Assembly (NCBI RefSeq): GCF_001571145.1 | Contig: NZ_BCTF01000002.1 | Span: forward strand, 62,001-126,000 | DNA from: Hydrogenophaga flava NBRC 102514 | GTDB taxonomy: Bacteria > Pseudomonadota > Gammaproteobacteria > Burkholderiales > Burkholderiaceae_C | Length of the DNA stretch: 64,000 bases | Direction of reading: 5' to 3' | Shown here: piece by piece, positions 51,554 to 61,163 of the stretch | Numbering within the stretch: the stretch's first letter is position 1 | Layout of the letters: the number at the start of each line of letters is the position of its first letter | Program-made: the position numbers and the translations under genes | The notes under the pieces: generated by a model | What the model was told of the DNA's origin: nothing | Seen by the model: the letters and a program-made list of their open reading frames with translations, nothing else | Databases searched by the model: none

Positions 51554-53350
51554 TCAGAAGCGGAGGTTGGCCTTGAGCACCACGCTCTGGGTGTTGCGCA
51601 CGTCCTGCAACTGGGCGCCGTAGGTGGCGCTGAACTGAAGGTGGCGTGCCACGTCCATGGTGGCCTGCAGACCCAGCTGGGTGCGCTCGACCTTGGACAG
51701 CGGGAAGATTTCGCGTTGCACGACACCAGGCGAGCCCGCCTCGCGCATCGACACAGTCACGGTGTCGCGCGACAGGCTGGAGACGTGGTGCAGGCTGCCA
51801 CCAAAACGCAGCTTGCGCTGACCGCTCAGGGCGATCGGGTCGGTCTGCAGGTCCACGCCGATCCCCGAGAGCCACTCGTTGACCCGGTTGGAACTGAACA
51901 GCACGTCGGTGGTGTAGAGGGTGGAGGTCAGGGCCGGATCGAGGCTGTGCGACTGGTTGGTCAGCGACACCCAAGGCGTCACGCTGAAGAAATCGCCGCG
52001 CATCGGGTAGCGCATCTTGTTTTCGAACGACCAGGTGCTACCGCTCTGGCGGTTCTCCAGCGTGCGCCGGACGAGGCCGTCCTGCGCGTGGCTGGCGAAA
52101 TTCAGATCCAGATGGGAGAACTGGCTGCTCATCACCCAGCCCGACACCGGCTTGTTCCAGTACAGCGACACGGCGTCGGAGGTGTACTGCTTGGAGTTGC
52201 GCATCTCGGTCGTGGACAGGTACTTGGCCTGGTCCTGCTGGAACACGGCGATGCCCATGCGGCTGCTCTGGGCGTTGTCGGCCGATCCGACGCGCATGTC
52301 GAAGGCCAGTCCGGTGGGGGCCGAGCCCTGCTGCGGCTGGGCGAACGGCTGGAACACCCGGCTGTTGCGCGCGTTGAACTGGAAGGCATCCCCCTCGCGC
52401 AGGCCGAGCGGCAGCAGCCTGAAGCCGGGCTGCAGTGTCTTCTGCTCGGCCATGGACAGCACCAGTGTGCCGTTGTCGATGTCCTGGTTGATGCGCCCGG
52501 CCGAATCGGCGCCGGCACTCACGCTGTTGGCCCAGTCCCAGCCGCGGGTCAGGTAGTGCTGGTAGACGCGGGTGATGATGTCCTGGCCCCGGTTCCCGAA
52601 GTGCGTGGCGTCGTGGTAGAGCGTGTCCACTGCCGAGCGGGAGGGGTTGGCCGTCGAGACGTTGGTGAAGCCAAACTTGGCTGGCTCGTTGAAGATGCGC
52701 TGGAACACGGTGTACATATCCACCGCGATCACATTGGGTGTGGCGTTGGCCACCGAGGCGATGTAGTTGTTCCAGCCGATCACCTGTTGGGATGCCAGCG
52801 ACGACACGCCTGGGCCACGGCCCCAGTCGTGCAGTTGGGTGACAAACAGCCGGCGGTTGTCGGCTGCGGCACCGGCCGCGATCAGGCGGGCCACGCCGTC
52901 GGAGTAGCCCTTCTTGGCATTGGTCAGGTTGTTGTCCGGAGAGCCGTTGCGGCCCATGTCGTTGTGGCCCAGGTAGACCACGGTCAGGTCCCCGTCGCCA
53001 ATGGCGCTGCCCCGGCTTTGCCAGTTGTCGATCTGTTTGTCGAAGGCGCGTGCCTCGCCGTAGCTGGCTCGGGCACCGCCCAGCGCGTAGATGTCGGATT
53101 TCGTGACCGTGCCGCGGCCCTGCATCTGCGTGGCCCAGTTGATGGTGCCGATGGAGTTCGTGAATCGCGGGTCGGAGTAGCTGTCGCCGAACACCCGCAT
53201 GGTGTTCACGTGCACCTCGCCCAGCGAGCTGCCGCCGCTGCTGCTGTAGGGGTTGGCGACCGACGGTGTGGAGCCGCCGGAGCTGGCGCAGCCGGTGATG
53301 AGTGCGGTGACCGCCAGGGTCATGGCCGACAGGGCGTGATGGGACTTCAT
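51554..53350 (-). CDS. GDSL esterase autotransporter with lipoprotein-type signal
   Basis: A 598-residue exported protein. The signal peptide ends in a lipobox ITGC with the modifiable cysteine at C21. A serine-rich linker leads to an SGNH/GDSL passenger with GDSYSD (S57), GHND (128-131) and D247/H250 in DATH. From about 340 to the C-terminal F598 there is an autotransporter beta-barrel with alternating pattern, ending LKANLRF. EstA-type enzymes of this layout hydrolyse short acyl esters at the cell surface. Its location between ugd and glycosyltransferases suggests a role in trimming or modifying surface glycan acyl groups; this is inference. Confidence 0.85.
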   Translation of the reverse strand: MKSHHALSAMTLAVTALITGCASSGGSTPSVANPYSSSGGSSLGEVHVNTMRVFGDSYSDPRFTNSIGTINWATQMQGRGTVTKSDIYALGGARASYGEARAFDKQIDNWQSRGSAIGDGDLTVVYLGHNDMGRNGSPDNNLTNAKKGYSDGVARLIAAGAAADNRRLFVTQLHDWGRGPGVSSLASQQVIGWNNYIASVANATPNVIAVDMYTVFQRIFNEPAKFGFTNVSTANPSRSAVDTLYHDATHFGNRGQDIITRVYQHYLTRGWDWANSVSAGADSAGRINQDIDNGTLVLSMAEQKTLQPGFRLLPLGLREGDAFQFNARNSRVFQPFAQPQQGSAPTGLAFDMRVGSADNAQSSRMGIAVFQQDQAKYLSTTEMRNSKQYTSDAVSLYWNKPVSGWVMSSQFSHLDLNFASHAQDGLVRRTLENRQSGSTWSFENKMRYPMRGDFFSVTPWVSLTNQSHSLDPALTSTLYTTDVLFSSNRVNEWLSGIGVDLQTDPIALSGQRKLRFGGSLHHVSSLSRDTVTVSMREAGSPGVVQREIFPLSKVERTQLGLQATMDVARHLQFSATYGAQLQDVRNTQSVVLKANLRF

Positions 53351-53380
53351 GAAGGTTCTCCCCGAAATGTGTCTGGTGGG

Positions 53381-54547
53381 TCAGTCGCTGCCGAACAGGT
53401 CGCGTGTGTAGACCTTGTCCTGCACATCGGCCAGTACTGGCGTGAGGCGGTTGGTGATGATCACGTCCGATTCCCTCTTGAAGGTTTCGAGGTCGTTGAC
53501 CACCGGCGAGTGGAAGAACTCGTCTTCCTGCAGGGCGGGTTCGTAGATGATGACGCGGATGCCTTTGGCCTTGATCCGCTTCATGATGCCCTGGATGCTG
53601 GAGGACCTGAAGTTGTCTGAGCCCGCCTTCATGATCAGGCGGAACACGCCGACCGTCTTGGGCTTCTGCTTGAGGATGCTCTCGGCAATGAAGTCCTTGC
53701 GCGTCGTGTTGGACTGCACGATCGCCTGGATCAGGTTCTGCGGCACATGCTGGTAGTTGGCCAGCATCTGCTTGGTGTCTTTGGGCAAGCAGTAGCCACC
53801 GTAGCCGAAGGACGGGTTGTTGTAGTGGTTGCCGATGCGTGGATCGAGGCCGACGCCCTCAATGATCTGGCGCGAATCCAGGTTGTGCGCCGCAGCGTAA
53901 GTGTCCAGTTCGTTGAAATAGGCCACCCGCATGGCCAGGTAGGTGTTGGAAAACAGCTTGACCGCCTCGGCCTCGGTCGAATCGACAAACAGCACCGGAA
54001 TGTCCTGCTTGCGAGCGCCTTCCTTGAGCAGCCCGGCGAAGGTTTCCGCCCGCTCCGAGCGCTCGCCCACGATGATGCGAGACGGGTACAGGTTGTCGTG
54101 CAGGGCCTTGCCTTCGCGCAGGAACTCCGGGGAAAAAAGCAGGTTCTGGCAACCGGTCTGCTCGCGCCCCTTGGCGGTGTAGCCCACAGGCACCGTGGAC
54201 TTGATCACCATCACGGCCTGCGGGTTGATCTGCATCACATCGTGGATGACCGCCTCAACCGACCGGGTATTGAAGTAGTTGGTTTCGGGGTCGTAGTCGG
54301 TGGGCGTCGCAATGATGACGAAGCTGGCGCCTTCGTAGGCTTCGTGCTTGTCCAGCGTGGCGCGCAGGTTCAGCGGCTGGTGGGCCAGGAAGTCCTCGAT
54401 GTCCGCGTCGACAATCGGACTCTTGCGCGCGTTGATCAGCGCCACCTTCTCGGGAACGATGTCCAGAGCGACGACTTCGTGGTGCTGGGACAGCAGCACG
54501 GCGTTGGACAGCCCGACATAGCCGGTGCCAGCAACCGCAATCTTCAT
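53381..54547 (-). CDS. ugd: UDP-glucose 6-dehydrogenase-like nucleotide sugar dehydrogenase
   Basis: A 388-residue enzyme of the UDP-glucose/GDP-mannose dehydrogenase family. The Rossmann motif is [19 protein letters not shown], the catalytic cysteine is C253 in GGYCLPKD, and the segments [11 protein letters not shown] and [17 protein letters not shown] fit the short Ugd type (about 388 residues), which makes UDP-glucuronate. The start is the ATG at 54545-54547; an ATG 48 bases upstream would add a non-conserved leader. It is the first gene of the leftward polysaccharide cluster. UDP-glucose is the likely substrate, with other sugars possible. Confidence 0.93.
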   Translation of the reverse strand: MKIAVAGTGYVGLSNAVLLSQHHEVVALDIVPEKVALINARKSPIVDADIEDFLAHQPLNLRATLDKHEAYEGASFVIIATPTDYDPETNYFNTRSVEAVIHDVMQINPQAVMVIKSTVPVGYTAKGREQTGCQNLLFSPEFLREGKALHDNLYPSRIIVGERSERAETFAGLLKEGARKQDIPVLFVDSTEAEAVKLFSNTYLAMRVAYFNELDTYAAAHNLDSRQIIEGVGLDPRIGNHYNNPSFGYGGYCLPKDTKQMLANYQHVPQNLIQAIVQSNTTRKDFIAESILKQKPKTVGVFRLIMKAGSDNFRSSSIQGIMKRIKAKGIRVIIYEPALQEDEFFHSPVVNDLETFKRESDVIITNRLTPVLADVQDKVYTRDLFGSD

Positions 54548-54591
54548 GGGAAACCTTGTGTAAGAGCTAGGCCGAAAACCTTGGAATTTTG

Positions 54592-54618
54592 CCATAGGGG
54601 CCTCTGAGCCCCTTATGG
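54592..54618 (-). terminator. Hairpin between the AEC transporter and ugd
   Basis: CCATAGGGGC (54592-54601) and GCCCCTTATGG (54608-54618) form a 10-base stem with one bulged T, closed by a 6-base loop. It follows the leftward AEC gene by a few bases and precedes ugd. No T run follows on the minus strand, so terminator function is doubtful. No clear promoter for ugd was identified in 54548-54623. Confidence 0.35.
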
Positions 54619-54623
54619 ATTCC

Positions 54624-55529
54624 TTAGGCCAGGATTCCTAGCGCGAACGGCAGGCTGGCCATGCCCAGCAGCGTGGACAGGGTCACCAGACCGGCCACGT
54701 AGGGCCCGTCGTAGCCCATCCGGGCTGCCAGCACGTAGCAGCTGGAGGCGGTTGGCACTGCGGAGAACATCAGCAAGATGGTGGTCTGCGCCGTGTCGAG
54801 GCGGAAGGCCATGGCCAGCCCGAGGGCGAGCAGCGGCATGCCCAGGTGCTTGACACACAGCACCATGACGCCGAGCTGCTTGGCCTTGGTCAGGCTGCCC
54901 AGCTGCATGCCCGCGCCAGCGGCCATCAGCCCCAGGGCGAGGGATGCCTGCCCGATGCGGTTGACGGTCGGTTCCAGCCAGGGCGGGACCGTGAAGCCGA
55001 GGAGGTTGGCGACGAGCCCGCTTGCGGTGGCGATGATCAGCGGGTTGCGCATCAGCTCGCGGGCGAAGCCCTTGTTGGCGTGGCGGGCCATCGGCCAGAC
55101 CGCGCCCACGTTGAACAGCGGCACGCAGACCCCGATCAGCACCGCGATCATCAGCAGCCCCTGCGGACCGGCGATCTTGTCGGCCAGCGCCAGGGCGATG
55201 AAGGAGTTGAACCGGAACCCCACCTGCGCGCTGGCAGCGTGCAGCCGCGGGTCCAGCCGACGCCCCAGCCAGGGCCAGTGGGGCAGTGAGTAGGACAGTG
55301 CGATGCCACAGACGCCCAGTGCCAGGCCGGCGGCCATCAGGCTGGAAGCGGCGCCCAGGTCCAGCGGGCTCTTGACGATCGAGTGGAAGAGCAGGACCGG
55401 GAACAGGAAGAAATACACCAGGCTTTCCAGTGGCTCCCACACCGTGCGGTTCAGGGCGGTGAAGCGGCAGACCAGGTAGCCGCAGAGAATCAGAGAAAAG
55501 TCCGGAAAGAGCAGTTGGGCGAAGTTCAC
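54624..55529 (-). CDS. AEC family transporter (auxin efflux carrier type)
   Basis: A 301-residue membrane transporter of the AEC family, paralogous in type to the gene at 2197-3153. It begins with GTG at 55529 and has about ten hydrophobic segments; [15 protein letters not shown] at the N-terminus and [21 protein letters not shown] in the second half match the family. It is divergent from the Bug-family gene, with 159 bases between them, and may be unrelated to the glycan locus. The substrate is unknown. Confidence 0.85.
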   Translation of the reverse strand: MNFAQLLFPDFSLILCGYLVCRFTALNRTVWEPLESLVYFFLFPVLLFHSIVKSPLDLGAASSLMAAGLALGVCGIALSYSLPHWPWLGRRLDPRLHAASAQVGFRFNSFIALALADKIAGPQGLLMIAVLIGVCVPLFNVGAVWPMARHANKGFARELMRNPLIIATASGLVANLLGFTVPPWLEPTVNRIGQASLALGLMAAGAGMQLGSLTKAKQLGVMVLCVKHLGMPLLALGLAMAFRLDTAQTTILLMFSAVPTASSCYVLAARMGYDGPYVAGLVTLSTLLGMASLPFALGILA

Positions 55530-55688
55530 CGGGCGAGCATAGCGCCCGGGCGTGTCCGCCTCCCGGGGTTTGTACTTATGTAGTCTCCCGCATGGTCAAC
55601 CGTGTGCAGGCTGACTACAGTCACGGGGAGCTAGCAGGGTTCGTGTGCCCGTTGCTATTGTTTTTGTACACAACTAAGGAGAGATCGC

Positions 55689-56666
55689 ATGTTTGCTCGC
55701 CGTTCCCTGATGGGGCTGGGTTTGGTTGCCATGTCGCTGGGCGCGACCGGTGTGGTCTGGGCGCAGGCCTACCCAAACAAGATCATCCGCTTGCAGGTGC
55801 CGTTTGCCCCGGGTGGCACGACCGACATCGTCGCGCGCGTGATGTCCGAACCGCTGGGCAAATCGCTGGGCCAGAGTGTGGTGGTCGAGAACAAGGCCGG
55901 TGGCGGCGGTGTGATCGGGGCCACCGAGCTGGCACGTGCCCCCGCGGACGGGTACATCCTCGGCATGGCCACGGTGTCCACCACGGCTGCGAACCCGGCG
56001 ATCAACCCCAAGATCCCGTACAACACGCTCACCGACTTCACCCCCATCACCAACATCGCCGCCACGCCCAACGTGATCGCGGTGCACCCCAGCTTCCCGG
56101 CCAAGGACTACAAGTCCTTCATCGCCGAGCTCAAGAAGAGCCCTGGCAAGTACAGCTACGCCAGCTCCGGCACCGGTGGCATCGGCCACCTGCAGACCGA
56201 GCTGTTCAAGAGCCTTGCGGGCGTGTTCATGACCCACATTCCCTACCGCGGGGCCGGACCGGCTCTGAACGACACCGTGGGCGGCCAGGTGCCCATCATT
56301 TTTGACAACCTGCCGTCGGCCCTGCCGCACATCAAGGCCGGTCGCCTGGTGCCCATCGTGGTGGCCGCGCCGCAGCGACTGCCCGTGCTGCCCGACGTCC
56401 CGACCTTCAAGGAGGTGGGCCTGGAGCCTGTGAACCGCATGGCCTTCTACGGCCTCATCGGCCCCAAGGGCATGCCCAAGGACGTGGTGGACAAGCTCTA
56501 CAACGCCACCAAGACGGCCCTGGCAGACCCGGCGGTCCGCAAGCGCATCGAGGACACCGGTTCGCTGATCGTCGCCAACACGCCCGAGCAGTTCACGGCC
56601 CAGATCAAGGCCGAGTACGAGGTGTACAAGGAAGTGGTGGTCAAGCAGAAGCTCTCGCTGGACTGA
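55689..56666 (+). CDS. Tripartite tricarboxylate transporter substrate-binding protein (Bug family)
   Basis: A 325-residue periplasmic binding protein. A signal peptide ends near [10 protein letters not shown], and the Bug family core follows with [41 protein letters not shown] and [21 protein letters not shown] lies just before the ATG. Such proteins deliver carboxylates to TctAB permeases, but no TctA/TctB genes are nearby, the usual situation for the many orphan Bug proteins of Burkholderiales. The stop shares one base with the xerD start. Confidence 0.9.
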   Translation: MFARRSLMGLGLVAMSLGATGVVWAQAYPNKIIRLQVPFAPGGTTDIVARVMSEPLGKSLGQSVVVENKAGGGGVIGATELARAPADGYILGMATVSTTAANPAINPKIPYNTLTDFTPITNIAATPNVIAVHPSFPAKDYKSFIAELKKSPGKYSYASSGTGGIGHLQTELFKSLAGVFMTHIPYRGAGPALNDTVGGQVPIIFDNLPSALPHIKAGRLVPIVVAAPQRLPVLPDVPTFKEVGLEPVNRMAFYGLIGPKGMPKDVVDKLYNATKTALADPAVRKRIEDTGSLIVANTPEQFTAQIKAEYEVYKEVVVKQKLSLD

Positions 56667-57586
56667 TGGACCTCACGGCGCTCGCGCGCAGCGAGGAGAG
56701 CGCGGGCGCCTTTGTCGACGCCCTCTGGCTGGAGGAGGGCCTCTCGCGCAACACGCTCGATGCCTACCGGCGCGACCTCGTGCTGTTCGGCCAGTGGCTG
56801 GCGGCCCATGGCGCGCGTTCCCTGCCGCAGGCGGGGGAAGCCGACATCCATGCCTACTTCGCCAGCCGACACGCCGAGACCCGGGCGACCACCGCCAACC
56901 GGCGTCTCACGGTGTTCAAGCGCTACTTCCGGTGGGCGTTGCGCGAACGCCTCATCGAGGCCGATCCCACCCTGCGGCTGATGGCGGCGCGGCAGCCGCT
57001 GCGCGTGCCCAAGACGCTGTCCGAAGCCCAGGTCGAGGCGCTGCTGAATGCGCCCGACACCGCCACACCGCTGGGCCTGCGCGACCGCGCCATGCTGGAG
57101 CTGATGTACGCCAGCGGCCTGCGGGTGAGCGAGCTGGTGACGCTGCGCACCTTTCAGGTGGGCCACCAGGACCATGTGCTGCGGGTCACGGGCAAAGGCA
57201 ACAAGGAGCGGCTGGTGCCGTTCGGGCAGATCGCGGGCGAGTGGCTGCAGCGCTATCTGAAGGAGGGCCGCCCCGACATCCTCGGTGGGCAGGCCAGCGA
57301 AGACCTGTTCGTCACCGCGCGTGGCAGCAAGGCCGGCGAGGCGATGAGCCGTGTGATGTTCTGGAACCTGGTCAAGCGCTACGCACTCGCGGCCGGCATC
57401 ACCTCGCCGCTGTCGCCGCACACCCTGCGCCACGCCTTCGCCACCCACCTGCTCAACCACGGCGCCGACCTGCGGGCGGTGCAGATGCTGCTGGGCCACG
57501 CCGACATTTCGACCACCACCATCTACACCCACGTCGCACGCGAACGGCTCAAATCGGTCGTGGCACAGCACCATCCGCGCGGCTGA
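56666..57586 (+). CDS. xerD: Tyrosine recombinase XerD
   Basis: A 306-residue tyrosine recombinase that resolves chromosome dimers at dif with XerC. Catalytic residues are in place: R153, K177, H252, R255, H278 and Y287. The N-terminal SAM-like DNA-binding domain covers about 10-100. Length is normal. The ATG overlaps the Bug-protein stop by one base (TGATG), but the genes are not functionally linked. XerD rather than XerC is chosen by overall resemblance; no dif-like site was noticed in the window. Confidence 0.9.
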   Translation: MDLTALARSEESAGAFVDALWLEEGLSRNTLDAYRRDLVLFGQWLAAHGARSLPQAGEADIHAYFASRHAETRATTANRRLTVFKRYFRWALRERLIEADPTLRLMAARQPLRVPKTLSEAQVEALLNAPDTATPLGLRDRAMLELMYASGLRVSELVTLRTFQVGHQDHVLRVTGKGNKERLVPFGQIAGEWLQRYLKEGRPDILGGQASEDLFVTARGSKAGEAMSRVMFWNLVKRYALAAGITSPLSPHTLRHAFATHLLNHGADLRAVQMLLGHADISTTTIYTHVARERLKSVVAQHHPRG

Positions 57587-57616
57587 TTGGATGGTCCTGG
57601 GGGTATAACCCAGGGT

Positions 57617-58819
57617 ATGGATGGCTTCATGCAAACCCCTGTGGCTCAGGCTGCGATGCTGGCGCTGGCCGGCGCGCTGGCGTTCTGGCTGAAAGACGTG
57701 CCCGGGCTGGTGGTGTCCTGGGGCAAACGCTTCTTCATCTCCACACTCACCATCGACTCGCGCGACGAGTTCCTGTTCTCGGCGCTGGTCGAGTACATGG
57801 ACGCCCACCCCTCGCTGCGGCAGGTCAACCAGTTCACCGCCCGCAGCGTGCGCCAGGGCACGGAGTACCAGAGTCTGGCCGAAGACCTGCGGGCCGGCCA
57901 GGCGCCGCGGGCCTACCTGTCGCCTGGCGAAGGCCTGCACATTCTCTGGATCGACGGCCGGCTGGTCTGGATCCGCCGCGAACTCCAGGTGACGCAGAGT
58001 GTGTTCGAGCGCATCAGTCTGTCGCACTTTGGCCGCTCGGGCGACTGGCTGGCAGCTTTCCTGCAACGCGCCATCGACGCGCGCGCCAGCCGCGAGAGCG
58101 ACACCCTCTCGGTCTACATCCCCAACCCGTTCCACGGCGGCGACTGGATGCGGGCGCGACTGGGCTCGCGCCGCCCGCTGTCGTCGGTGGTGCTCAAGGC
58201 GGGGCAGGTCGAGGCGCTGCTGGCCGACCTGCAATCGTTCTACGCCGCCCACGAGCGCTACGCCGAGCTGGGCATTCCCTGGCGGCGCGGCTACCTGCTC
58301 TATGGCCCCCCCGGCACCGGCAAGACCTCGCTGGTCACGGCGCTGGCGTCCGAGCTGCACCTGAACGTCTGCACGCTGAGTCTGGCCTCGCCCATCGTGA
58401 CGGACGAGAAGATCCACACCCTGCTGGCGGCCGTGCCGCAGCGCTCGCTTCTGCTGATCGAGGACGTCGATGCCTTCTTCCACCAGCGCGACGCGGCGCA
58501 CGCCCAGGTGCGGCTGTCGTTCTCCGGCTTCCTCGATGCGCTGGACGGTGTGGCGACGCAGGAGGGCAATGTGCTGTTCATGACTACCAACCACGCCGAG
58601 CGGCTGGACGAGGCGCTGATCCGCGCCGGGCGCATCGACGAGCGTGTGGAGCTTGGCGCGTGTGATGAGGAGCAGCTGCGGCGGCTCTACCTCAAGTTCG
58701 ATCCGGACGAGGTGGCGGCGCTGGCGTTTGCTTCGGAGCACGCCCCACAGGGTCTGTCGCCAGCCCACGTGCAAGGGATGCTCATGCGGCGCTTCGGGAC
58801 CTCTCGGCGACAGACCTGA
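57617..58819 (+). CDS. BCS1-like AAA ATPase
   Basis: A 400-residue AAA protein. An N-terminal hydrophobic segment (about 8-40) is followed by a BCS1-N-type region (about 45-190) and an AAA domain with Walker A GPPGTGKT (230-237), Walker B LLLIEDVDA (278-286) and the sensor block TTNHAERLDEALIRAGRID (323-341), which is characteristic of mitochondrial BCS1. BCS1 translocates the folded Rieske protein in mitochondria; the role in bacteria is not established. ATGs at 57587, 57617 and 57629 are possible starts; 57617 is chosen, without a strong ribosome binding site. Confidence 0.82.
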   Translation: MDGFMQTPVAQAAMLALAGALAFWLKDVPGLVVSWGKRFFISTLTIDSRDEFLFSALVEYMDAHPSLRQVNQFTARSVRQGTEYQSLAEDLRAGQAPRAYLSPGEGLHILWIDGRLVWIRRELQVTQSVFERISLSHFGRSGDWLAAFLQRAIDARASRESDTLSVYIPNPFHGGDWMRARLGSRRPLSSVVLKAGQVEALLADLQSFYAAHERYAELGIPWRRGYLLYGPPGTGKTSLVTALASELHLNVCTLSLASPIVTDEKIHTLLAAVPQRSLLLIEDVDAFFHQRDAAHAQVRLSFSGFLDALDGVATQEGNVLFMTTNHAERLDEALIRAGRIDERVELGACDEEQLRRLYLKFDPDEVAALAFASEHAPQGLSPAHVQGMLMRRFGTSRRQT

Positions 58820-58825
58820 TGTCGC

Positions 58826-59410
58826 TCACTGCGGCGGTCGCTGCACCAGCTCCACCATCAGCCCCTGCTCGGTGACCGTGATCTGGCCAGGCCGCAGGCC
58901 CAGCAGGTCGGCCATCGCGGCTTCCTTCTGCGGCAGCTGGTAGAGCACCACTTCGCGCAGCGACTGCTCCGCCAGCGCGGGCGCATAGGTGTTCAGCAGG
59001 TCCACCGCCTCGGGCTGCAGGCCGGGAAAACGGAAGCGGTAGACCTTGAGCTGGTGCGCCCGCAGCGAGCGGTCGCTGTGTTCGTAGCGCAGCGCGAAGT
59101 CGACCGTGAAGCTGCCCTGCTGGGTGCGGGCCAGCGCCGCGCCGGCGGCGGTCACCGGCATCTCGGCGCGCAGCCGGTTCTGTGCGGGCAGCAGGCCCAG
59201 GCGCGGTGCGCCGAGGTCCAGGTTCACCAGGCCGGCGACCGGGTAGCGCACCGGGAAGCGTTTGGCCACCTCGGTCTGCAGCAGGTCCTGCGGCACCGTG
59301 ATGCGGGGCAGGGCGGGGGGCGGTTCAGCTGCAGCAGCGCCGGCCGTCTGCGCCAGGCTGTGCCCGCACAGGCCCACCGTCACCAATAAAAGAAGCAGGC
59401 GGCGGCGCAC
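58826..59410 (-). CDS. DUF1439 family exported protein
   Basis: A 194-residue exported protein. A signal peptide (about 1-20, ending SLAQ) is followed by a DUF1439-like body with VAKRFPVRYPVAGLVNLDLG and LREVVLYQLPQKE near the C-terminus. The family is often lipid-anchored, but no cysteine lipobox is present here. The start is GTG at 59410; the only nearby ATG is out of frame. The gene converges on the AAA ATPase with 6 bases between stops and lies 11 bases after a DUF3297 gene on the same strand. Confidence 0.75.
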   Translation of the reverse strand: MRRRLLLLLVTVGLCGHSLAQTAGAAAAEPPPALPRITVPQDLLQTEVAKRFPVRYPVAGLVNLDLGAPRLGLLPAQNRLRAEMPVTAAGAALARTQQGSFTVDFALRYEHSDRSLRAHQLKVYRFRFPGLQPEAVDLLNTYAPALAEQSLREVVLYQLPQKEAAMADLLGLRPGQITVTEQGLMVELVQRPPQ

Positions 59411-59421
59411 GCGGGCTCCAT

Positions 59422-59667
59422 TCAGCGGTAGAACACCTCGACCGGGCCCTTGAGCTGGATCAGCACGGGCTGGCCACGGCGGTCCACCGTCTTGCTCGAC
59501 TGCACCTTGACCCAGCCTTCGCTGATGCAGTACTCGGCCACATCAAAGCGTTCCTTGCCGTTGAAGCGGATGCCGATGTCGTGCTTGAACACGGCGGCCA
59601 CATGGTGGGGGCTGCGCGGGTCGATGCTCAGGTGGTCGGGGAGTTCGGGGCGGGCGGTGTCGGACAT
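59422..59667 (-). CDS. DUF3297 family small protein
   Basis: An 81-residue cytoplasmic protein. LPDHLSIDPRSPHHVAAVF, then the segments FNGKERFDVAEYCISEGWVK and VQSSKTVDRRGQP, match the DUF3297 family, which is conserved in proteobacteria and of unknown function. Length is normal for the family. It lies between dbpA and the DUF1439 gene on the same strand, with 55 bases to dbpA. Confidence 0.85.
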   Translation of the reverse strand: MSDTARPELPDHLSIDPRSPHHVAAVFKHDIGIRFNGKERFDVAEYCISEGWVKVQSSKTVDRRGQPVLIQLKGPVEVFYR

Positions 59668-59722
59668 GGTGGCGGGGTGCGGAAATCAATAAAGCACGAT
59701 TGTCCCGCATGACGGCCGTCGT

Positions 59723-61129
59723 TCAGTCCTCCAGCACGCGCACCTTCACGGCTTTGCCCTTGACCTTGGTGGTGGCCAGCCGGCTGGCCACCTGCTGCGC
59801 GATGGCGCGGTCCACCGCCACGTAGGTGGACCATTCGTTGACGTTGATCTTGCCCACCTGTTCGCGGGTGTAGCCCAGGTCGGCGGTGAGCGCGCCCAGC
59901 ACGTCGCCGGGGCGGATCTTTTCCTTGCGCCCGCCCTGGATGTGCAGCGTGACCATGGGCGGTTGCAGCGGTTCTTTGCTTGTGGGCGTCAACTCGCTGA
60001 CCGGGTGCCATTCGGACTCGCGTTTCTGCAGCTGTTCGATGCGGCCCACATAGCCCATTTCGTCCATGCTCGCCAGGTTCAGTGCCAGACCGCTTTCGCC
60101 TGCGCGGCCGGTGCGGCCGATGCGGTGGATGTGCACCTCGGGATCGGGTGTCACATCCACGTTGATGACAGCGGCCAGGCTGGCGATGTCCAGCCCGCGC
60201 GCGGCCACGTCGGTGGCCACCAGCACGCTGCAGCTGCGATTGGCAAAGCGCACCAGCACCTGGTCGCGCTCGCGCTGTTCGAGCTCACCGAACAGGGCCA
60301 GCGCGGAAAAGCCCTGGGCCTGCAGCACGGCCACCAGGTCGCGGCACTGGGCCTTGGTGTTGCAGAAGGCGATGGTGCTGGACGGCCGGAAATGCAACAG
60401 CAGCTGGCCGACCACGTGCAGGCGTTCCTTGTCGCTCACCTCGTACCAGCGCTGTTCGATCTGTGCGCTGCTGTGCTGCGCCTGCACGGCAATCGTCTGC
60501 GGATCGCGCATGAACTGCGCGGCCAGCTTGGCGATGCCCTCTGGGTAGGTCGCCGAGAACAGCAGGGTCTGGCGCTCCTTGGGGCACTGCTTGGCGACCT
60601 TGACGATATCGTCGAAGAAGCCCATGTCCAGCATGCGGTCGGCCTCGTCCAGCACCAGGGTGTTGAGGGCGTCCAGCTGCAGGCTGTCGCGCTCCAGGTG
60701 GTCCATCACGCGGCCGGGCGTGCCGACCACGATGTGGGCGCCGTGCTCCAGCGTGGCCAGTTGCCCGCGCAGCGGCACGCCTCCGCAGAGCGTGACGACC
60801 TTGATGTTGTCGTCCGCGCGCGCCAGGCGCCGGATTTCGGTGGTGACCTGGTCGGCCAGCTCGCGCGTGGGGCACAGCACCAGGGTTTGCACCGCGAAAC
60901 GGCGCGGGTTGAGGTTGGCCAGCAGAGTCAGGGCGAAGGCGGCGGTCTTGCCGCTGCCGGTCTGTGCCTGGGCAATGAGGTCCTTGCCCAGCAGGGCGGG
61001 CGGCAGGCAGGCCGCCTGGATCGGCGTCATGCGCAGGTAGCCCAGCTGTTCCAGGTTGGCCAGGGTGGCCGGGGAGAGGGGGAGCTGGCTGAAGCCGGCG
61101 TCGGAGGATGCGGGGGAGGCGGAGGTCAT
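59723..61129 (-). CDS. dbpA: ATP-dependent RNA helicase DbpA
   Basis: A 468-residue DEAD-box helicase acting in 50S ribosome assembly at helix 92 of 23S rRNA. Motifs: AQTGSGKTAAF (Walker A), LVLDEADRMLD, FSATYP and HRIGRTGRAG. The C-terminal region (about 395-468; IRPGDVLGALTADLGYTREQ and WSTYVAVDRAIA) is the DbpA RNA-binding domain, which separates it from the RhlE-like helicase at 13320. The ATG at 61127-61129 is the only good start. Confidence 0.96.
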   Translation of the reverse strand: MTSASPASSDAGFSQLPLSPATLANLEQLGYLRMTPIQAACLPPALLGKDLIAQAQTGSGKTAAFALTLLANLNPRRFAVQTLVLCPTRELADQVTTEIRRLARADDNIKVVTLCGGVPLRGQLATLEHGAHIVVGTPGRVMDHLERDSLQLDALNTLVLDEADRMLDMGFFDDIVKVAKQCPKERQTLLFSATYPEGIAKLAAQFMRDPQTIAVQAQHSSAQIEQRWYEVSDKERLHVVGQLLLHFRPSSTIAFCNTKAQCRDLVAVLQAQGFSALALFGELEQRERDQVLVRFANRSCSVLVATDVAARGLDIASLAAVINVDVTPDPEVHIHRIGRTGRAGESGLALNLASMDEMGYVGRIEQLQKRESEWHPVSELTPTSKEPLQPPMVTLHIQGGRKEKIRPGDVLGALTADLGYTREQVGKINVNEWSTYVAVDRAIAQQVASRLATTKVKGKAVKVRVLED

Positions 61130-61163
61130 CCGCGATTATCCGCACATGCCGGCTGCGGTGGAG

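Noticed and set aside
51500..53620. A 706-codon rightward open frame opposite the autotransporter
   Set aside because: Composition (H, V, G, A and R rich) and lack of any motif mark it as the shadow of the leftward gene, which has a signal peptide, catalytic motifs and a barrel.
56498..58774. A 758-codon leftward open frame opposite xerD and the AAA gene
   Set aside because: Shadow of two well-supported genes; no domain is visible.
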